From G020344215 sp039586575 (lineage in GTDB: Bacteria > Gemmatimonadota > Gemmatimonadetes > Palauibacterales > KS3-K002): a DNA stretch of 25,608 bases. Positions 1 through 7,478 of this stretch are shown here, piece by piece. A program made the translations under genes and the position numbers. Position 1 is the first letter of the stretch. Each line of letters starts with the position of its first letter. Below the pieces are notes generated by a model. That model saw only the letters and a program-made list of their open reading frames with translations. It searched no databases and was not told the DNA's origin. Location: assembly GCA_039586575.1 (NCBI GenBank), contig JBDHKD010000036.1, positions 1 to 25,608 on the forward strand, written 5' to 3'.

Positions 1-609
1 TTCGAGTTCCGGTTGAACCGCTCCGCCGGGGAGCACCTGGGTGGCACGGGCGTCTACCTGCAAAGCCTGGTGAGCTTCCTGGAAGGGCAGGCGGGCAGGG
101 CCCGCATCCGCTTCGTCCCCGACGAGAGCGCCCGGGTGTCGGACTCCGCCGGGGCGCCCGCTGCCGCCGGGCGCGCCGGCATCGCCTGGCTACGCAAGCA
201 GCTCCGCGACCTGGTGGCCCTCCTGAGCGCCGGCGAGGAGCTGCTTCTCTTCCACTACCCGAAGATTCCTTTCCTGGGCCGCTCCAGGCAATGGAAAGCT
301 CTGGTTCTAGCCGTCCTCGCGTACGGGTCACTGGTCCTGAAGCTTCGCCTCACCGGTCGCAAGCTGGCCATCCTCATCCAGGACCTCCCCCTGGAGCAGA
401 TCCATCTTGCGCCCGGAACCGCGCCCCTCGAGCTCTCCATCTTCTATGGGGCCGGTCGCTTCACGGCCGCCGAACGCCTCTTCGCTGCGCTGGAGGGTTT
501 CCTCTTCCGGGCGGCGGACGTCGTCATCTCCCCCTCCAACCTCCTGACGACGCACATCGTCCGGAAGCACGGGGTGGACCCGGGGCGGGTCCTCCTGAAG
601 CGCGGCTGA
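1..609 (+). CDS. Glycosyltransferase, N-terminal part (5'-partial, frameshifted)
   Basis: The frame is open from the first base, so the gene begins upstream of the window; the TTG at 13 need not be the start. About 200 residues are visible. Near the beginning is GEHLGGTGVYLQSL, a glycine-rich opening seen in GT-B glycosyltransferases. Later come a hydrophobic stretch around VLAVLAYGSLVLKL, then ILIQDL and AADVVISPSN, which read like the acceptor-side half of a GT4 or galactofuranosyltransferase-type enzyme. The frame stops at 607-609, just before the expected second domain, which continues at once in the next frame. It likely transfers a sugar during surface glycan synthesis. The GT assignment is inferred from layout; family and sugar are unknown. 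Confidence 0.6.
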   Translation, partial: FEFRLNRSAGEHLGGTGVYLQSLVSFLEGQAGRARIRFVPDESARVSDSAGAPAAAGRAGIAWLRKQLRDLVALLSAGEELLLFHYPKIPFLGRSRQWKALVLAVLAYGSLVLKLRLTGRKLAILIQDLPLEQIHLAPGTAPLELSIFYGAGRFTAAERLFAALEGFLFRAADVVISPSNLLTTHIVRKHGVDPGRVLLKRG

Positions 610-631
610 CCCGGCCGTAGCGCGCCTGGAG

Positions 632-1180
632 GTGGAAACGGGTCGGGGACCGGCCGTCCTTTATGGAGGCGACCTGGGCCTGCCGGCGGTGCGGCGGACC
701 CTCCCGGCGCTGGTGGAGGTGGTGAAGGCCCACCCCGAGGCGACGCTCCTCCTCTGCGGCCGGCGTGGTGAGTGGCTGGGCGACCCCGGCCCCGTGTCGG
801 GGGTCTCCAACGTGCGCTACCTGGGCGCGTTGGACGCCGCGGCCTTGGAGGGCTTGGCGGCGCGCTGCCAGATCGGGCTCCTCCTCTACGACCGGGGCTA
901 CTATGACCTCATGACCACGGCCAAGTACTCCCTGTACGCGGCCCACGGGATGGCGGTCCTGGCCACCGAGCTGACCACGCTAAAGGAGATCATCCAGGAG
1001 GACGGCGTGGGAATGGCGGTGAGGCCGGAAACCCTTCCGGGGGTCCTGGAAGAGTGGCTCGCGGATCCCGAGCGGATCGAGCCGTACCGGGAAAGGGCCC
1101 GCGCCCTGGCCCCCCGCTTCCGCGACGGAAGCTACCTGGAGACGTGGTTCGGGCCCCTTCTGGAGCGGATCCGCGGCTAG
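632..1180 (+). CDS. Glycosyltransferase, C-terminal part (same gene after frameshift)
   Basis: This is the nucleotide-sugar-binding half of a GT-B fold. It has AVLYGGDLGLPAVRR, then ATLLLCGRRGEW, VRYLGALD, a region around YYDLMTTAKYSLYAAHGMAVLA, and LTTLKEIIQEDGVGMAV, which matches the usual donor-site Glu region of GT4 enzymes. Coding sense in this frame already exists from about 599 (ADPAVARLE), so the GTG at 632 is only a nominal start. Removing one G of the GG at 604-605 joins it to the upstream frame as KRADPAVARLE, giving about 392 residues from base 1. It ends 30 bp from the convergent lipoprotein gene. It is a broken gene or carries a sequencing error. Confidence 0.6.
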   Translation: METGRGPAVLYGGDLGLPAVRRTLPALVEVVKAHPEATLLLCGRRGEWLGDPGPVSGVSNVRYLGALDAAALEGLAARCQIGLLLYDRGYYDLMTTAKYSLYAAHGMAVLATELTTLKEIIQEDGVGMAVRPETLPGVLEEWLADPERIEPYRERARALAPRFRDGSYLETWFGPLLERIRG

Positions 1181-1210
1181 CTCCCCCTCGTCCGGCGCCG
1201 GCGACTCGCC

Positions 1211-3250
1211 TCAGCGCAGATCGATCAGGAAGATCGTGTTCGGGTACTGCGCCGTCGCCGAGGTCCCGAAGAGCGTCTCGCCGTCCGGCAGCACCATGAG
1301 CTGGCGGCAAAACGCCGGAAGCAATATCCGCTCGATCACCGTGTCGTCGGCGAGCCGAACCTTGACGATGAACGCCGCGCTGACCGCGCCGCCGGTCTCC
1401 TGGCTGAAGTACCCATACAGACCGTCAGCCGAGATCGCCGATTCCACACCGCTGGCCGGATAGTCCGGATTCGTCGGGTAGTCGAAGTAGTCGACCGTGG
1501 CGAGGCTACCATCCAGCAGGTAGCCGCCGATCAGGTAGCGATCGCCGCCGTCATCCGCACTCGCCGCGGCATAAAGGCTGTTGGACGTATCCAGCGTGCG
1601 CACACTGCCGAAGGCGTCGCTCGCCGCATCGTACACCTGGCCTTCATCGTTGGGACAGCAGGGGACCGGCATCCAGCTCAACGCCAGCTTCTGGCGGTCA
1701 CCGGAAACCAGCACTTTGGCTGGCGTCGGTATCGTGCCGCTCGCCCCGGCATCCAGGCGGCGGGTCTGGGCGCCCGTGGCGAGATCGAATTCCAGCAGGC
1801 CTCCGTCGCCGGTGCCAGTGTGGAGGGAGATCAGCGCCTTGTTGTTGGATGCGATGCCGACGTCGTGGGTCATGCCCAGCGCCTTGTCGTAGACCAGATG
1901 GACCGTGTCGATCGCCGGCGAAGCCTGCGTCAGGTCGACCAAGCCCAGCGTTGCCGTGTCGGGGAAGAAGCTGACCAGGATAGCCAGCGTGTCCATCCCC
2001 GGGCTGAGGTCTAAGGCCCCGGCGCTCCAGGTGCCGACCGGAAGCGTAATGGGCGCATCATAGGTCAGTGTCGAGAGATCGAGCACGGCGATCCCGCTCG
2101 GGTCGAGCAGGTAGAGGACGTCACGCTTGGCATCGTAAGCCAGGTCGGTGATGGCGCCCCCACCATCCACGGTGTCGTAAGGACGGCGTACCGCGTCGAT
2201 CACCGTGATCGTGAGCGGGAAGCCCGTGTACTCTATGTTGCCCGTCGAGTCGCGAGCAAACAGTACCACGTTGGGCGTTCCCACCCAGCCGGCTTCCACC
2301 GTCGCCTCGAAGTCGTGGGTGACGGCCAGTCCCGACACCGGGAACGAGTCCTCGCTGACCACGGGGCTGCCGACGCGGTAGCCGACCCAGGCGAGCCGGT
2401 GATTGTCGGCCGCCTCGATGTAGCCGCGCAGCGTGTCACCGGGGACCAGCGGTTCGGTGATGCCGGTGTACAGGTAGCCGCCGACGCTGGGGCGGGTGTA
2501 GTCGGCCAGCGCGACGGGCGTGATCGACACGACCGGACTTTCCAAACCGGCGGCGTCGATCGCTTTCACATCCAGCGCGACTTGCGAGCCGTAGGGTGCC
2601 GAAGGGGGGATCCGTAAGGCCGCCGTGTCGCTCCAGCTCCTCCCCCCCACAAAGAGGGTGTCCGCCGCCGGCAAAGCGCCGGCCCCGTGGATGACGATCC
2701 GCGCCAAACTCGCGTTGTCGCTGGCCGTGTAGGCCACGCGCACCGAGTCGCCCGGCTCGAGGCTGTCGGCCGGGATCAGCGATGCCTGAGTGAGGGCGGG
2801 CGGAACCTGGTCGTCGATCACCAGGGTGAACGGTTCCGATGCACCGCTCACCCCGCCACCCTCGGCGCGAGCGATCAACGTCGCCGAGCCGACCGCCGCG
2901 GGAAGGATGACCGTATCGGCGCCGAATACCGAGGTGGCTCCCGGAACCAGCGGCACGAACGAGTCGACCTGAGCATACGGACCGGTCACCTCGACCATGA
3001 TCAGTTCGATCGTCGCACCGCCCCGCGCGACCACCTGCACGCTGACTTCGATGGGTTGCTCGGGGGTCAGCGTCGATGCGGGGCAGACCTTCGGCCCACT
3101 CTCGTAAGGAAGCGCGCAGACTGTGAGGGTGACTTCGATCGACCGACCGCCCGGCCCGGTGGTATCGTCACCACCGCACCCGGCGGCGACCAGTGCTGCC
3201 AACAACGCAAGACACCAGCCTCCTAGCTGAGCGAACAATACATTGCGCAT
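1211..3250 (-). CDS. Secreted lipoprotein with Ig-like repeats and a beta-propeller
   Basis: A 679-residue exported protein. The first 25 residues form a lipoprotein signal ending in the lipobox VAAGC (Cys25), followed by the linker GGDDTTGPGG. Residues about 35-350 hold repeated Ig- or cadherin-like units, recognisable from recurring segments such as LEPGDSVRVAYTASDN and LVPGDTLRGYIEAADN. From about 355 to the end short repeated beta segments (ITDLAYDAKRDVLYLLD, AVLDLSTLTYD, ALDLSPGMDTLAIL) point to a YVTN/WD-like propeller. It probably sits on the cell envelope as a binding or scaffold protein; the ligand is unknown. The ATG start is supported by GAGG about 8 nt upstream. The structured leader region lies just upstream. 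Confidence 0.75.
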   Translation of the reverse strand: MRNVLFAQLGGWCLALLAALVAAGCGGDDTTGPGGRSIEVTLTVCALPYESGPKVCPASTLTPEQPIEVSVQVVARGGATIELIMVEVTGPYAQVDSFVPLVPGATSVFGADTVILPAAVGSATLIARAEGGGVSGASEPFTLVIDDQVPPALTQASLIPADSLEPGDSVRVAYTASDNASLARIVIHGAGALPAADTLFVGGRSWSDTAALRIPPSAPYGSQVALDVKAIDAAGLESPVVSITPVALADYTRPSVGGYLYTGITEPLVPGDTLRGYIEAADNHRLAWVGYRVGSPVVSEDSFPVSGLAVTHDFEATVEAGWVGTPNVVLFARDSTGNIEYTGFPLTITVIDAVRRPYDTVDGGGAITDLAYDAKRDVLYLLDPSGIAVLDLSTLTYDAPITLPVGTWSAGALDLSPGMDTLAILVSFFPDTATLGLVDLTQASPAIDTVHLVYDKALGMTHDVGIASNNKALISLHTGTGDGGLLEFDLATGAQTRRLDAGASGTIPTPAKVLVSGDRQKLALSWMPVPCCPNDEGQVYDAASDAFGSVRTLDTSNSLYAAASADDGGDRYLIGGYLLDGSLATVDYFDYPTNPDYPASGVESAISADGLYGYFSQETGGAVSAAFIVKVRLADDTVIERILLPAFCRQLMVLPDGETLFGTSATAQYPNTIFLIDLR

Positions 3251-3547
3251 CTCTTGATCCTCGTACGGTCTGGCACGGCGGCTGTGCTGTGCGCCGGCGG
3301 CAGATCCGCTCCTGAACGATGGTGAACAGACCCCTCTGGCCCAGGGTAGACCCAGTTACCCGGGGAGTGTCGATAGCTAGTGGGATAGGAAAAAAAGTCG
3401 GTGGGGCCGGCGGTAACATCCGCAGCCGGGAGGAGCCCTTGGCCCCCAAAAGAACCCGCCGACTTAGGCGCCGACGAGCAGATGGCAGCAAGCAAACCTC
3501 TCCGGGTCGTAAGTTGTACCAATACTGCGGTCGTAGGATACCGCGCG
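3251..3547. other. Intergenic region with structured RNA potential
   Basis: I see no gene in this 297-bp gap between two minus-strand genes. On the minus strand it holds a long hairpin with a U-tract (3390-3465) and, further downstream, a small perfect hairpin (3344-3348 pairing with 3357-3361) inside the probable leader of the lipoprotein gene. A 7-base word GTCGGCG occurs twice close together on the minus strand. I could not match the region to a known riboswitch class by eye. Confidence 0.5.
3390..3465 (-). terminator. Long hairpin followed by U7, probable intrinsic terminator
   Basis: On the minus strand AAGTCGG (3465-3459) pairs with CCGACTT (3401-3395), with further GGG/CCC pairing after a C-A mismatch. 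A nested CCGGC/GCCGG stem lies inside, and a run of seven U follows at 3396-3390. It lies about 80 nt after the stop of the membrane-protein gene and about 140 nt before the lipoprotein start. It could be a simple terminator or the expression platform of a leader RNA. Confidence 0.6.
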
Positions 3548-4039
3548 TCAAGACCGCCGCCACACCCGGACCCCAACCGCCGCAAAACCGACCGCCATGC
3601 CCGCCAACACCCAGGGCAGGTACAGCAGCGGCAGGCGCCCGGCCGGCACCGTCGAGTTCGCCACGTCCCAGAAGAGCGGGATGTACAGCCGGACGGCACC
3701 AACTCCACCGACCAGGAATCCGCCGAGTGCTATGATCAACCGATCACCCGGCGTCGTGCCCCACAGGCGATCGCGCCTCACGCTGTACCACCAGAGCGCG
3801 GCCAGCGCCAACAGCGGACTCGACCAGTAGATCGAGCTCGGGATCACGAAGAGCGCCAGAGTCCAGGGATTGATGTAATTGATCCAGGCGTAAGTGGGCA
3901 GCCCGTGCGCGTCCAGGTAGATCTTGACCGCCGCGCCGGTCCCCCATGGCAGGGCCAGCGCGGCCGCGAGCAGTCCCCAGAAGGCGGCTCTCAGACCACG
4001 ACGCTCGAGGTGACGCGCGCCGAAAACGTTCACGTTCAT
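3548..4039 (-). CDS. Small integral membrane protein, about four helices
   Basis: A 163-residue protein I do not recognise. Four hydrophobic segments are visible, at about residues 18-42, 59-85, 100-124 and 134-158, with basic residues at the cytoplasmic edges (SVRRDR after the second helix, RVWRRS at the C-terminus). No catalytic motif or metal-binding cluster is apparent. The ATG at 4037-4039 is the only good start; the ribosome-binding site is weak. It is divergent from the TPR protein gene and could share a control region with it. A hairpin plus U-tract follows the gene. It may be a conserved hypothetical membrane protein of narrow distribution. Confidence 0.6.
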   Translation of the reverse strand: MNVNVFGARHLERRGLRAAFWGLLAAALALPWGTGAAVKIYLDAHGLPTYAWINYINPWTLALFVIPSSIYWSSPLLALAALWWYSVRRDRLWGTTPGDRLIIALGGFLVGGVGAVRLYIPLFWDVANSTVPAGRLPLLYLPWVLAGMAVGFAAVGVRVWRRS

Positions 4040-4251
4040 GAAAGAACACCCGCCGGCCAGAACGTTGGCCAGCGGCTGGAGGAAAGGGACACACTCCGTT
4101 TATTTTGCAGACTCCAGTATGCGGGGTCGAGGTCGGCGGTGTCAAGAGAAACTGTGCCGCATCCTACAGGGCGGCCGGGCGAGGCGTCCTAGCGTGATGG
4201 GCCTCGACTGCTATCTTGGTAACGGCATACCCTGCTCCTGACCGGTGTTTC

Positions 4252-4277
4252 CGGACGTATCCAGTTATTTCGGACGT
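4252..4277. repeat. Direct repeat of CGGACGT, 19-bp period
   Basis: Two copies of CGGACGT, each preceded by T-rich bases, lie 19 bp apart upstream of the TPR protein gene. Two turns of the helix would place them on the same face, which fits a dimeric regulator site, but a chance match is possible. Confidence 0.3.
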
Positions 4278-4282
4278 CTGTG

Positions 4283-4298
4283 AGGTCGTCATCGACCT
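4283..4298. promoter_or_regulatory. Inverted repeat AGGTCG-TCAT-CGACCT, operator candidate
   Basis: A perfect 6-bp inverted repeat with a 4-base centre, ending 9 bp before the GTG at 4308 and 36 bp before the ATG at 4335. The position fits an operator or an RNA hairpin in the leader. No regulator gene is adjacent. Confidence 0.35.
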
Positions 4299-4334
4299 TT
4301 CAGCGGGGTGCAAGCGGACGTGACGGATGGTGGG

Positions 4335-6134
4335 ATGCACGGGTTCAAGATAATCGCGGATAAGATGCGGCACCGGTCGACCTGGCAAGTGCTGGGGATC
4401 TACCTCGTCGGGTCGTGGATCGCTCTCCAGGTAGTGGATGTCCTGGGCAACAACTTCGACCTGCCCGCCTGGTTCCCGCGCTTCACTCTGGCGCTCCTGG
4501 TCATCGGCCTCCCCGTCGTGCTGGGGACGGCCATCGTGCAGAAGCGGTTGGCGGGCCACCTGCCGGTCGGCGGCCGGGAGTCGGACGGAGGGACGGAGGG
4601 TGAGCCGGCGGCGATTGGTGGTACCGGGCGGCTCCTCACCTGGCGGAATGCGATTCTGGGCGGGCTGGTGGCCTTCGCTCTCTGGGGTGCCGTGGCCACC
4701 AGCTGGCTGTTCTTCGGGCCTGGCTCGACGGTTGGCGCCGTCCCGGCGGCCGGCGAGCTCCGCTCCATCGCGGTACTTCCGCTGGTCAGTGCGCGAACCG
4801 ACGAGGAGAGCCAGGCCTTCACCAGTGGTATCCACGACGACCTACTGACCCAGCTGACCAAGATCGACAGCCTGACGGTCATCTCGCGAACCTCGGTGAT
4901 GAAGTACCGGGACACGCAGTTGAGCATTCCCGAGATCGCCGCCCAGCTCGGTGTCGCCACCGTGGTCGAGGGCAGCGTTCAACGGGCGGGCGACCAGGTG
5001 CGTGTCAACGTGCAGCTCATCGAAGCCCGTGCCGACCGCCACCTCTGGGCGGAGACGTACAATGCCGACCTCACCACCGCGAACATCTTCGCGATCCAGA
5101 GCGACATCGCCCGGCAGATCGCCGCGGCGCTCCGTGGCACGCTGACACCGGAGGTCGAGGTGCGGCTGGCCTCGCGCCCGACCGAGAGCCTGCAGGCCTA
5201 TGACCTGTATACGCGCGGCCGGTATCTGCACCAGCGGCCGCAGGGCGGTACCCAGGCGGCTCTGGAGGACGCGGCCGAGCTCTTCCGGCAGGCGCTCGCC
5301 GCCGACCCGGAGTTCGCGCCCGCCTACGCCGGCCTGGCGGACATCTACCTCGATCTGTGGAGCCGCGGGTACCTGCCGGCGGAGCAGGTCTTGCCCGAGG
5401 CGCGGGCCGCGGCGGAAAGGGCTCTGGAGTTGGACGAGACGTTGGCCGAGGCGCACACGTCACTGGCCGACGTGTTCGAGTCGGAACTGCGGTTCGCGGC
5501 TGCTGAACGCGAGCACCTGCGGGCACTGGAGCTCAACCCGGGCTCGGCGGACGCGCACCGGCGCTACGCCCGCCTAATGCTCGATCTCGGCCGCTTCGAT
5601 GAGCTGGTGCAGCAACTGCGCCGGGCGGTGGAGCTCGACCCGCTGTCGATCAGCTACCGCCTGTCTCTCACCAGCGGCCTCTGGTTCACCGGCGATTACG
5701 AGGGCGGGATCGTCGAGGCGCGTAAGATCCTCGAGCTCGAGCCGGACAACCCGGGCGCGCTCTACAGCCTCGGGTTCGCCTCGGTTCTGAACGGCGATCA
5801 GGAGCAGGGGATCGCCGCGCTCGAGCGGGCGCTCGAGCTGCGGCCGGACTACCCGTTCAACGCGCCCGGTCTGGCTTGGGCCTACGCACGCGCCGGTCGC
5901 CGGGCGGAGGCGCTCGAGCTTCTGGATCAGGTCGAGGCGCGTGGCCAGATGCTCAAGGAGATCGCCATCGTTTACGGCGAGCTGGGCGAGTTGGACCTGG
6001 CGTTCGAGTACCTGGAACGTGCCTCCGCCGAGGATCCTGGCAGCCTCACCTATATCAACGCCGACCCCACGGCCAAGGCCCTCCAGGCCGACCCGCGCTT
6101 CGCCGACTTCTTGGCGCGCCTGGGCCTGCAGTAG
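4335..6134 (+). CDS. Membrane-anchored FlgO/TolB-like TPR protein
   Basis: About 599 residues from this ATG. Three hydrophobic segments come first (about 17-38, 49-69 and 105-125; the first reads GIYLVGSWIALQVVD, typical of the family). A TolB-N/FlgO-like domain follows at about 143-275, with RSIAVLPL, GIHDDLLTQL, SRTSVMKYR, VVEGSVQRAGDQVRV and HLWAETYNADL. The rest is tetratricopeptide repeats to the C-terminus. This core is usually attached to an adenylate-cyclase, DNA-binding or Ser/Thr-kinase domain; here none precedes it. It is probably an envelope-associated protein-interaction or signalling scaffold. ATG 4335 has GGTGGG close upstream; GTG 4308 and ATG 4365 are alternatives. It converges with the hydrolase gene. 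Confidence 0.8.
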   Translation: MHGFKIIADKMRHRSTWQVLGIYLVGSWIALQVVDVLGNNFDLPAWFPRFTLALLVIGLPVVLGTAIVQKRLAGHLPVGGRESDGGTEGEPAAIGGTGRLLTWRNAILGGLVAFALWGAVATSWLFFGPGSTVGAVPAAGELRSIAVLPLVSARTDEESQAFTSGIHDDLLTQLTKIDSLTVISRTSVMKYRDTQLSIPEIAAQLGVATVVEGSVQRAGDQVRVNVQLIEARADRHLWAETYNADLTTANIFAIQSDIARQIAAALRGTLTPEVEVRLASRPTESLQAYDLYTRGRYLHQRPQGGTQAALEDAAELFRQALAADPEFAPAYAGLADIYLDLWSRGYLPAEQVLPEARAAAERALELDETLAEAHTSLADVFESELRFAAAEREHLRALELNPGSADAHRRYARLMLDLGRFDELVQQLRRAVELDPLSISYRLSLTSGLWFTGDYEGGIVEARKILELEPDNPGALYSLGFASVLNGDQEQGIAALERALELRPDYPFNAPGLAWAYARAGRRAEALELLDQVEARGQMLKEIAIVYGELGELDLAFEYLERASAEDPGSLTYINADPTAKALQADPRFADFLARLGLQ

Positions 6135-6158
6135 CAGCGCCGGCGGTAGGCACGTTGC

Positions 6159-7244
6159 TCAGGGCGACGCGCGCCCGCTCGCCCCGAGCCCCAGCTCGAT
6201 GTCACGCCGCGGCGGGTTCAGGTAGCGCGCCAGGAAGTCGTAGATCACCCGCCGCACCTCCCACGCCTCACGACCGTCCAGCCGGTCGAAGCTGTGACCG
6301 CCCGGCAGGTCGTAGATCTCGTACTCGAAATCCTTGCCCGCCGCCGTGAGCGCCTGAATCAGGTGCTCGACCTCGATGACGTTGACGTCCTCGTCTGACA
6401 CGTTGCCGTGGATGCGGACGGGACGCGTGAGCTTCTCGACGTTCCAGACCGGCGAGCGGCGCTTGTACTCCTCGAGGTCCTGGCCCGGCGTCGCGCCGAT
6501 ATGGTACTCCGCCTCGTAATAGGCCTGGTAGCTCGGGCCCAAATAGCCCATCCGCTGAACCAGGTCGGAGACCGGCACGCCGGCGAAGCCGACCACGTAC
6601 TTGTCCGGGTGGTCGAACAGGCTGTGCAGCGCGATCAGGCCGCCGTGACTCCAACCGATGATCCCGACCCGGTCGTCGTCGACCCGCGGGTGATTCTCGG
6701 CCACCCAGTCGCGCGCCGCCAGCACGTCGCCGATCTCCTCGCCACCGTAGTCGATGGCGCGATAGATGCCCCGGCCGTAGCCCGTCGAGCCGCGGTACTC
6801 CGGCGCCACGACAATGTAGCCCTGGGCGACCAGCTCGCGGACGATACGGCTGTAATAGGTGGTGAAGTCGCTGTGCACGCCGCCGTGCGGCAGCACCAGC
6901 AGTGGGAGGCGGCCGCCGAAATCCTCGCGCGGCGTGAAGATGTACGTGTAGAACTTGAACGGGTTGCCGGGGCCGGTGGGCGGAGGGTTCGGCTCGTTGG
7001 CCAGTGGCGGCCCGTAGATCCGCACCTTCTCGACCACGGCCAGGTCACCGACACGCTGGAACCACAGCACATCGTCGATTAGCTTCTCCAGAACGTCGAG
7101 CCGGTGGTCCAGGTTCTCGTGCTCCTCGAGCAACTCCTCGGCTCGTTCCGCGGCCTGCTCGGCCGGCGTCTGAGCCCACGCCCAGGTGGCGGGGAGAAGC
7201 GCCGCTGCAACCAGGACTGTGAATACACGAACTAGACGCATCAT
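6159..7244 (-). CDS. Secreted alpha/beta hydrolase, prolyl oligopeptidase (S9) type
   Basis: A 361-residue protein with a signal peptide cleaved near AWA-Q (residue 24-25). An acidic helical stretch follows (about 27-62). The alpha/beta hydrolase domain shows LLVLPHGG (oxyanion region), VVAPEYRGSTGYG, the nucleophile elbow GWSHGG (Ser199), an acid after HGNVSDEDV (probably Asp284) and His317 in LPGGHSF. These are hallmarks of S9-like peptidases and related esterases. No N-terminal propeller is present, so it resembles the single-domain dipeptidyl-peptidase-like hydrolases. It likely cleaves short peptides or esters in the periplasm. There are two adjacent ATG codons; GGGAGGG lies right upstream, so the second (7241) may be the one used. 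Confidence 0.8.
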   Translation of the reverse strand: MMRLVRVFTVLVAAALLPATWAWAQTPAEQAAERAEELLEEHENLDHRLDVLEKLIDDVLWFQRVGDLAVVEKVRIYGPPLANEPNPPPTGPGNPFKFYTYIFTPREDFGGRLPLLVLPHGGVHSDFTTYYSRIVRELVAQGYIVVAPEYRGSTGYGRGIYRAIDYGGEEIGDVLAARDWVAENHPRVDDDRVGIIGWSHGGLIALHSLFDHPDKYVVGFAGVPVSDLVQRMGYLGPSYQAYYEAEYHIGATPGQDLEEYKRRSPVWNVEKLTRPVRIHGNVSDEDVNVIEVEHLIQALTAAGKDFEYEIYDLPGGHSFDRLDGREAWEVRRVIYDFLARYLNPPRRDIELGLGASGRASP

Positions 7245-7478
7245 TCCCTCCCTGAGTCAGGACCGCGCGGCGACGATTGGGGGCTACTGGGAAAGTCTGA
7301 TCGGAGGACTCGGGAGGCAAGATGTCCGGCAGTTGACCGCCGTGGCGTCCCGCAAGGACAACGATTCTGATAGATTAGGTGTCTTGATTCCAGAGACATC
7401 CCGGTCGGCGGCCGGCCTGGTGCGGCCGGAGCCCGGCGGAGAGATGAAGAGCGCGAACCCGAGTTACGGTGCACCCAC
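7245..7478. other. Divergent intergenic region before the efflux operon
   Basis: The 234 bp between the divergent hydrolase and efflux genes hold a TTGACC at 7333-7338, but no -10 at correct spacing. A 7-bp inverted repeat lies at 7378-7400. Bases around 7351-7390 are noticeably richer in A/T than the surroundings and are the likeliest promoter area for the pump. Confidence 0.35.
7378..7400. promoter_or_regulatory. Inverted repeat upstream of efflux operon
   Basis: GGTGTCT (7378-7384) pairs with AGACATC (7394-7400), with one G-T wobble, around a 9-base centre. It lies 79 bp before the adaptor gene start, a usual place for a repressor site controlling an efflux pump. No regulator gene is next to it, so the role is inferred. 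Confidence 0.35.

Larger units (their letters stand above)
4040..4334. other. Divergent intergenic control region
   Basis: A 295-bp gap (268 bp if the GTG at 4308 is used) between divergent genes. I find no convincing -35/-10 pair. It contains the heptamer CGGACGT twice, at 4252-4258 and 4271-4277, 19 bp apart, and an inverted repeat at 4283-4298. No ORF with sensible coding character was seen. Confidence 0.4.

Noticed and set aside
1192..1201. CCGGCGCCGG palindrome between the convergent first two genes
   Set aside because: It has no loop or U-tract, and such GC palindromes are frequent by chance at this base composition.
3401..4192. 263-codon plus-strand open frame across the membrane-protein gene
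   Set aside because: Composition (Arg, Pro, Gln) is typical of shadow frames, whereas the opposite strand encodes clean hydrophobic helices.
7333..7376. TTGACC and TAGATT as a sigma-70 promoter for the efflux operon
   Set aside because: The two elements are 32 bp apart, well outside workable spacing.
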